Source: Zoogloeaceae bacterium (GTDB taxonomy: Bacteria > Pseudomonadota > Gammaproteobacteria > Burkholderiales > Rhodocyclaceae). Taken from it: a stretch of DNA of 9,348 bases. A program made the position numbers and the translations under genes. The notes beneath the pieces are model-generated. The model saw only the letters and a program-made list of their open reading frames with translations. It was not told the origin of the DNA and made no database searches. Position 1 is the first letter of the stretch, and each line of letters opens with the position of its first letter. Positions 5,651-9,348 of the stretch are shown one piece after another. The stretch spans positions 1 through 9,348 of the forward strand of contig JAITEO010000199.1 of NCBI GenBank assembly GCA_031281985.1. Direction: 5' to 3'.

Positions 5651-6880
5651 ATGGCGCATATGCCCTCCCCCCAAAAGCAAAAGCGGCGCGCGGCGCGGGA
5701 TACGGACTTGTCCTCCCGCGCTTGCCCCCTGCTCGCCTTCATTCTCTACAAGTACTTTCCCTTCGGCGGACTGCAACGTGATTTTCTCGCCATCGCCCTG
5801 GAATGCCAGCGGCGCGGCGCAAGGATTCGCGTCTATACCCTGAGCTGGCAGGGCGGGATTCCCGCGGGGTTCGATGTGCGCATCGCGCCGGTCAAGGCGT
5901 TCTTCAACCACAGACGCAACGAGAAATTCACGCAATGGGTGCATGCCGACCTCGAGCGCGAGCCGGTTGCCCGCGTGGTCGGGTTCAACAAGATGCCGGG
6001 GCTGGACGTGTATTACGCCGCCGACCCCTGCTTTGCGGAAAAAGCGGCTACCCTGCGCCATCCCTGCTATCGCTGGACAGGACGCTACCGCCACTTCGCC
6101 GCCTATGAACGGGCGGTGTTCGATGCGCGGGCGAAAACCCGCATCCTGATGATTTCCGCCACGCAGTACCCGTTTTTTGTCCGCCACTACGCCACGCCGC
6201 CCGAACGCTTCTTTTTGCTGCCGCCGGGAATCGCGCCGGATCGAAGGCGGCCCGCCCATGCCGAAGACATCCGCGCCGGATTGCGGCGGGAATTCCATCT
6301 GGAAGACGAGGACTTGCTGCTCGTGCAAATCGGTTCCGGCTTCAAGACCAAGGGACTGGATCGCAGCCTGAAGGCCGTGGCGGCGCTGCCGGAAAAAATC
6401 CGCGCACGCGCCCGCCTCATCGCCATCGGCCAGGACGAGGGCGCGCCCTTTCTCGCGCAGGCCAGGGCGCTGGGTCTGGGCGCGCAGCTTGCGATACTCA
6501 AGGGGCGCGACGACATCCCGCGCTTTTTGCTGGGCGCGGATCTGCTCCTTCATCCCGCCTACAACGAAAACACGGGCACCGTGCTGCTGGAAGCGCTGGT
6601 TTCCGGCCTGCCGGTGCTGACCACGGACGTTTGCGGCTATGCCCACTACATTGGCGAGGCGGAGGCGGGCAAGGTGCTGGCGAGTCCCTTCGCGCAGGAA
6701 GCCTTGAACGACGCGTTGGCGCAATTGCTCGCCGACGCCGGAATGCGCCGCGCCTTTGGCCGCAACGCCCTGGCCTACGCCGAAACGGCGGATATTTACG
6801 CCCTGCCCGAACGCGCGGCGGATAGAATCCTCGATCCCGATCTATCGTTGCACCCCCAACTGGATTCTCCCGCACCATGA
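5651..6880 (+). CDS. waaG: LPS core glucosyltransferase WaaG (GT4 family)
   Basis: 409 residues. It adds the first hexose (glucose in E. coli) to heptose II of the LPS inner core at the cytoplasmic face of the inner membrane. Near-diagnostic N-terminal LYKYFPFGGLQRDF (32-45) matches the start of E. coli WaaG. Two Rossmann-like domains follow, with GSGFKTKGLDRSL (228-240) at the nucleotide-sugar site and the GT4 retaining E-x7-E motif in NENTGTVLLEALVSGLPVL (Glu306, Glu314). WaaG normally begins about five residues before LYKYFPF. The first 25 or so residues here are basic and have no family match. ATG 5651, ATG 5660 and TTG 5708 are all possible starts, and none has a clear ribosome site. The stop overlaps the waaP start (ATGA). 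Confidence 0.95.
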   Translation: MAHMPSPQKQKRRAARDTDLSSRACPLLAFILYKYFPFGGLQRDFLAIALECQRRGARIRVYTLSWQGGIPAGFDVRIAPVKAFFNHRRNEKFTQWVHADLEREPVARVVGFNKMPGLDVYYAADPCFAEKAATLRHPCYRWTGRYRHFAAYERAVFDARAKTRILMISATQYPFFVRHYATPPERFFLLPPGIAPDRRRPAHAEDIRAGLRREFHLEDEDLLLVQIGSGFKTKGLDRSLKAVAALPEKIRARARLIAIGQDEGAPFLAQARALGLGAQLAILKGRDDIPRFLLGADLLLHPAYNENTGTVLLEALVSGLPVLTTDVCGYAHYIGEAEAGKVLASPFAQEALNDALAQLLADAGMRRAFGRNALAYAETADIYALPERAADRILDPDLSLHPQLDSPAP

Positions 6881-7677
6881 CCCTCTTGCTGTTTCCCCCC
6901 TTCGCGCAACGCTGGGCAAACCAGGACGCCTTCGCCGAAGTGGAGCGCCTCGAAGGCAAAATCTATCGCGCCATGCCCGGACGGCGCACCTTGCGCACCG
7001 AGATCGATGGACGCGGCTACTTCGTCAAGATCCATCACGGCGTCGGCTGGAAGGAGATCGGCAAGAACCTGCTGGTCGGAAAAATGCCGGTGCTCGGCGC
7101 GGCGCAGGAATGGCGGGCGCTGCAACGCCTTGCCGCCGCGCGGGTGCCCAGCATGCGGGTGGCGGCCTTTGGCGAACGCGGCGGCAATCCGGCGCGGCGG
7201 CAATCCTTTCTGATTACCGAGGAAATTGCCCCGGCAATCGATCTGGAAACCCTGACGCAAGACTGGCAAACGACCCCGCCCGCCTGCGCGCCAAAGTACG
7301 CCCTGATCCGCGCGCTGGCGGAATTGCTGCGCAACATGCATGGCGCGGGCGTCAACCATCGGGACTGCTATCTCTGCCATTTCCTGCTGCGCACGGACGT
7401 TGCCGGAGCGCCCCCCGCGCTTGCCGTCATCGACCTGCACCGCGCCCAGACGCGCGCCGCCGTGCCCCGGCGCTGGCGCGACAAGGATTTGGCGGCGCTG
7501 TATGTGTCCGCTCTCCACATCGGGCTGACACGGCGCGACAAGCTGCGCTTCCTGCGTCTTTATTTTGCCCGTCCCTTGCGCCAGGTGCTGCGCGAGGAAG
7601 CCGCCCTGCTGCCCTGGCTGGAAAAGAAATCCATCCGTCTGCTGGCGCGCTTCGAAACGCACAAGGACAGGCTCTGA
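6877..7677 (+). CDS. waaP: LPS core heptose(I) kinase WaaP
   Basis: 266 residues, essentially the same length as E. coli WaaP. It phosphorylates heptose I of the inner core in the cytoplasm, a step that strengthens the outer membrane by allowing cation bridging. Conserved blocks match the family closely: RRTLRTEI (36-43), YFVK with the ATP-site Lys51, KEIGKNLLVGKMPVLGA (59-75), ITEEIAP, NHRDCYLCHFLL (160-171) with catalytic Asp163, IDLHRAQ (185-191) with the metal-site Asp186, and PRRWRDKDLAALY (197-209). The ATG overlaps the waaG stop by four bases, and its own TGA overlaps the next start by one base (TGATG), so all three genes are probably translationally coupled. Confidence 0.97.
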   Translation: MTLLLFPPFAQRWANQDAFAEVERLEGKIYRAMPGRRTLRTEIDGRGYFVKIHHGVGWKEIGKNLLVGKMPVLGAAQEWRALQRLAAARVPSMRVAAFGERGGNPARRQSFLITEEIAPAIDLETLTQDWQTTPPACAPKYALIRALAELLRNMHGAGVNHRDCYLCHFLLRTDVAGAPPALAVIDLHRAQTRAAVPRRWRDKDLAALYVSALHIGLTRRDKLRFLRLYFARPLRQVLREEAALLPWLEKKSIRLLARFETHKDRL

Positions 7678-8525
7678 TGACGCGGGATTTCATCGCCGCC
7701 ACCGACCGTCCCCTGCTGGAAGCCGCCGGACTGGCGGATTTCGACGCCCTGTGGCAACGGGAACTCGCGGCGGTGGAACGCCCCAATACCGGTCGTGGAG
7801 GCGGCTGGAGTTCCGTCTGTCGGCTCGATCTGCCAGGACAGGAGTATTTTCTCAAGCGCCAGTCCAACCATCTGACCCGCTCCTTTGCGCATCCTTTTGG
7901 CGAACCGACCTTTGCCCGCGAATTTCGCAACATCCGCCGCTACGCCGAGCGCCAGGTTCCCGCCCTTTGCGCCGCCTTTTTCGGCATGCGCAAGGTCGCA
8001 AACGAACGGCGCGCCATCCTGCTCACCCGCGCCCTCTCCGGCTGGCGCGATCTGGCAGGCTGGCTCGCCGATTGGCCGCAATATCCGCCAGAGACGCGCG
8101 CGCAACTCCTCGACGCCTGCGGGCTGCTCGCCCGCCGCTTGCATGCCGCTCGCCTGACGCATTGCTGCTTTTATCCACACCACATCTTTGTCCGCGCAGA
8201 GGAAGATGGCTTCGCAACCTGCCTGATCGACCTGGAAAAGAGCCGCTCGCTCCACCTTCGCCGCGAACGCATCCGGGACCTGGAACAATTCCTGCGCTAC
8301 GCGCCACAACTGTCGGAGGCGGAAATCAACCGCTTTTTCGCGCGCTACCTCAATGCGCCCACAAATGCCCCAGAGATCGACCGTTGGCGGCAATGGCTGG
8401 CAAAACGCCAGCAAAAAAAAGGCGTGCCGCCCAGAACCCCATCATTTGTCGATGTAGGCCACCAGGACGGCGATGACCAGCACCAATACCCAGGCCAGAT
8501 AGAGCCAGAGCAGAAAAATGGGTAG
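7677..8525 (+). CDS. InaA-type LPS-kinase-like protein, catalytic Asp missing
   Basis: 282 residues; the start is fixed by the TGATG overlap with waaP. It resembles the Kdo/WaaP kinase superfamily and specifically E. coli InaA as I recall it: GGWSSVC (42-48), YFLKRQ with Lys60, HPFGEPTFAREFRNI (72-86), CFYPHHIFVR (164-173), LIDLEKSR (183-190, Asp185) and RIRDLEQFLRY (198-208). The ATP-site lysine and DFG-like aspartate are kept, but the HRD position reads His162-Cys163-Cys164, so the catalytic aspartate seen in WaaP is replaced by cysteine. This looks like a family trait rather than a mutation. A role in LPS core modification is inferred from context. The family-like part ends near residue 226. 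The last 27 or so residues, after an A8 run at 8413-8420, are read antisense to the yihY gene and are low-complexity and polar. Confidence 0.85.
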   Translation: MTRDFIAATDRPLLEAAGLADFDALWQRELAAVERPNTGRGGGWSSVCRLDLPGQEYFLKRQSNHLTRSFAHPFGEPTFAREFRNIRRYAERQVPALCAAFFGMRKVANERRAILLTRALSGWRDLAGWLADWPQYPPETRAQLLDACGLLARRLHAARLTHCCFYPHHIFVRAEEDGFATCLIDLEKSRSLHLRRERIRDLEQFLRYAPQLSEAEINRFFARYLNAPTNAPEIDRWRQWLAKRQQKKGVPPRTPSFVDVGHQDGDDQHQYPGQIEPEQKNG

Positions 8526-9254
8526 GGCCGACAAAACGCCATACAGCGTGGAATAGAAGCTGGCGCGTCCCACATACCAGAGAAACCCCTGCTGCATGAC
8601 CGCAAGCGACAGGCTCGCCAGGATGCCGCCATACAACGCCGCCCGGCGGCCAACCCGCTTGTTCGGCATGGCGCAATACACCAGCGCGAAAAACGCGCCC
8701 AGCAAGAGGAAATTCAGCCCGTTCATGAGCTGCGCCTGATACGCGGCAAACTCGCTGTTCCAGCCCAGCGCCAGCTTGAGCAGGAAATTGCCCAGACTGG
8801 TCAACATCCCCATGAAAACCGGCACGCCAACCATGCCAACAAGATAAAGCGGCAGCCGCATGTGCCAGGAACGTCCTTCGCGCACGCCCCAAATCTGATT
8901 CAACGCGCCTTCCAGCGTGTGCAAGAGCAAAAAGACCATTCCCGCCAGCCACAACACCCAGGGCCAGGCCAGCAAATGCGCGTTGCTCGCCATGCTGTAA
9001 ACATAGCGGGCTACCGTGTCGCCGGAATGCCCCGGCATCAGGGTCTGCATGATGAAGGCGTCCAACTGGTGCGCCAGCGCGCCAAATCCCGGCAAGGTGG
9101 TTGCCAGCACCAGCACCAGCGTCGCCAGCGGCACCAGCGTCAGCAAGGTGGAATACGACAGGGCTGCCGCCATCTGCGCCAGGTGTTCCCGGCGAAAGAC
9201 CCGCACCAGATGCACCGGCAACGCAAGAAAACGAGGAAAGGAAGAGGGCGGCAT
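8442..9254 (-). CDS. yihY: YihY/BrkB family inner-membrane protein
   Basis: About 270 residues from the ATG at 9254. Six hydrophobic segments are visible, counted from that start: about 33-54, 93-112, 134-160, 179-197, 207-226 and 239-266. Conserved family pieces are AQMAAALSYSTLLTLVPL near the N-terminus, LEGALNQIWGVREGRSW after the second helix, and LYGVLSALPIFLLWLYLAWV near the end. The family was long labelled ribonuclease BN by mistake; it is a membrane protein of unclear transport or envelope function. Starts at ATG 9269 and TTG 9281 are also in frame. I prefer 9254 because it gives the usual short N-terminal tail, but no start has a good ribosome site. The gene converges with the InaA-like gene and overlaps it by 84 bp. 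Confidence 0.92.
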   Translation of the reverse strand: MPPSSFPRFLALPVHLVRVFRREHLAQMAAALSYSTLLTLVPLATLVLVLATTLPGFGALAHQLDAFIMQTLMPGHSGDTVARYVYSMASNAHLLAWPWVLWLAGMVFLLLHTLEGALNQIWGVREGRSWHMRLPLYLVGMVGVPVFMGMLTSLGNFLLKLALGWNSEFAAYQAQLMNGLNFLLLGAFFALVYCAMPNKRVGRRAALYGGILASLSLAVMQQGFLWYVGRASFYSTLYGVLSALPIFLLWLYLAWVLVLVIAVLVAYIDK

Positions 9255-9296
9255 GAAGACGAAGGTCATGGACGGCGGCAAGAATCGGCGGGTGCC

Positions 9297-9325
9297 ACTT
9301 TACGCTGTCTTTTGTATTTTGTCTT
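9297..9325 (-). promoter_or_regulatory. Possible yihY promoter
   Basis: Reading leftward, AAGACA (9325-9320) and TAAAGT (9302-9297) are separated by 17 bases, each matching four of six consensus positions of sigma-70 -35 and -10 boxes. The pair lies 43 bases upstream of the preferred ATG at 9254. This is plausible but weak. Confidence 0.3.
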
Positions 9326-9348
9326 TGGGATGTCGGATGCAATGAAAA

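Noticed and set aside
4745..6724. A 659-codon minus-strand frame opposite the SPOR, dsbA and waaG genes
   Set aside because: It crosses three well-supported genes on the other strand and has no domain signature. Long antisense frames are expected in high-GC DNA with strong third-position bias.
6756..7676. Open frame of about 300 codons upstream of, and in frame with, the InaA-like start
   Set aside because: It overlaps the end of waaG and all of waaP in another frame. The ATG at 7677, coupled to the waaP stop, and the family homology that begins after it define the true start.
8350..9342. A 330-codon minus-strand frame on the same strand as yihY
   Set aside because: It is the other-frame shadow of the YihY membrane protein and lacks the family's conserved motifs.

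Overview
The window reads as chromosomal DNA of a Gram-negative bacterium, most likely an environmental betaproteobacterium. The evidence is high-GC coding sequence with strong G/C third-position bias, an argS–SPOR protein–dsbA gene order that I recall as common in Betaproteobacteria, and lipopolysaccharide (LPS) core genes, which imply an outer membrane. I cannot name the genus from sequence alone.

Layout. (1) Positions 1-561, minus strand: the first 187 codons of a Ser/Thr protein kinase, cut by the window edge. (2) Positions 562-1268: a roughly 700 bp divergent intergenic region with no convincing gene. It is a mosaic of short repeats: a mirror-image pair of three-unit 9-bp arrays, a tandem heptamer, several C/G-rich palindromes, and copies of an AAACCCAACG motif near its ends. 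(3) Positions 1269-2459, plus strand: a small stand-alone protein resembling the module normally fused to HD-GYP/HDOD regulators, followed 27 bp later by an HDOD-domain protein. (4) Positions 2560-5617, plus strand: arginyl-tRNA synthetase, a single-pass inner-membrane SPOR-domain protein, and a DsbA-type thiol oxidoreductase with a twin-arginine signal and a CAHC active site. (5) Positions 5651-8525, plus strand: a tightly packed LPS core block of WaaG glucosyltransferase, WaaP heptose kinase and an InaA-type relative of WaaP that lacks the catalytic aspartate. Both junctions overlap (ATGA and TGATG). (6) Positions 8442 to about 9254, minus strand: a YihY/BrkB family membrane protein, converging on the InaA-like gene and overlapping its 3' end by 84 bp.

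How the genes fit together. The left half is signalling, with the kinase and the HDOD pair diverging from one repeat-filled region. The right half is envelope biogenesis: peptidoglycan binding, periplasmic disulfide formation, and LPS inner-core glycosylation and phosphorylation. It may be read as a long unit from the argS promoter, with waaG-waaP-inaA-like almost certainly translationally coupled.

I found no CRISPR array, transposase, tRNA, rRNA or clear phage gene, and no obvious unknown defence or mobile system. The parts most worth a second look are the repeat mosaic, the stand-alone partner of the HDOD protein, the catalytically altered LPS-kinase paralogue with its overlapping tail, and the Tat-type DsbA.
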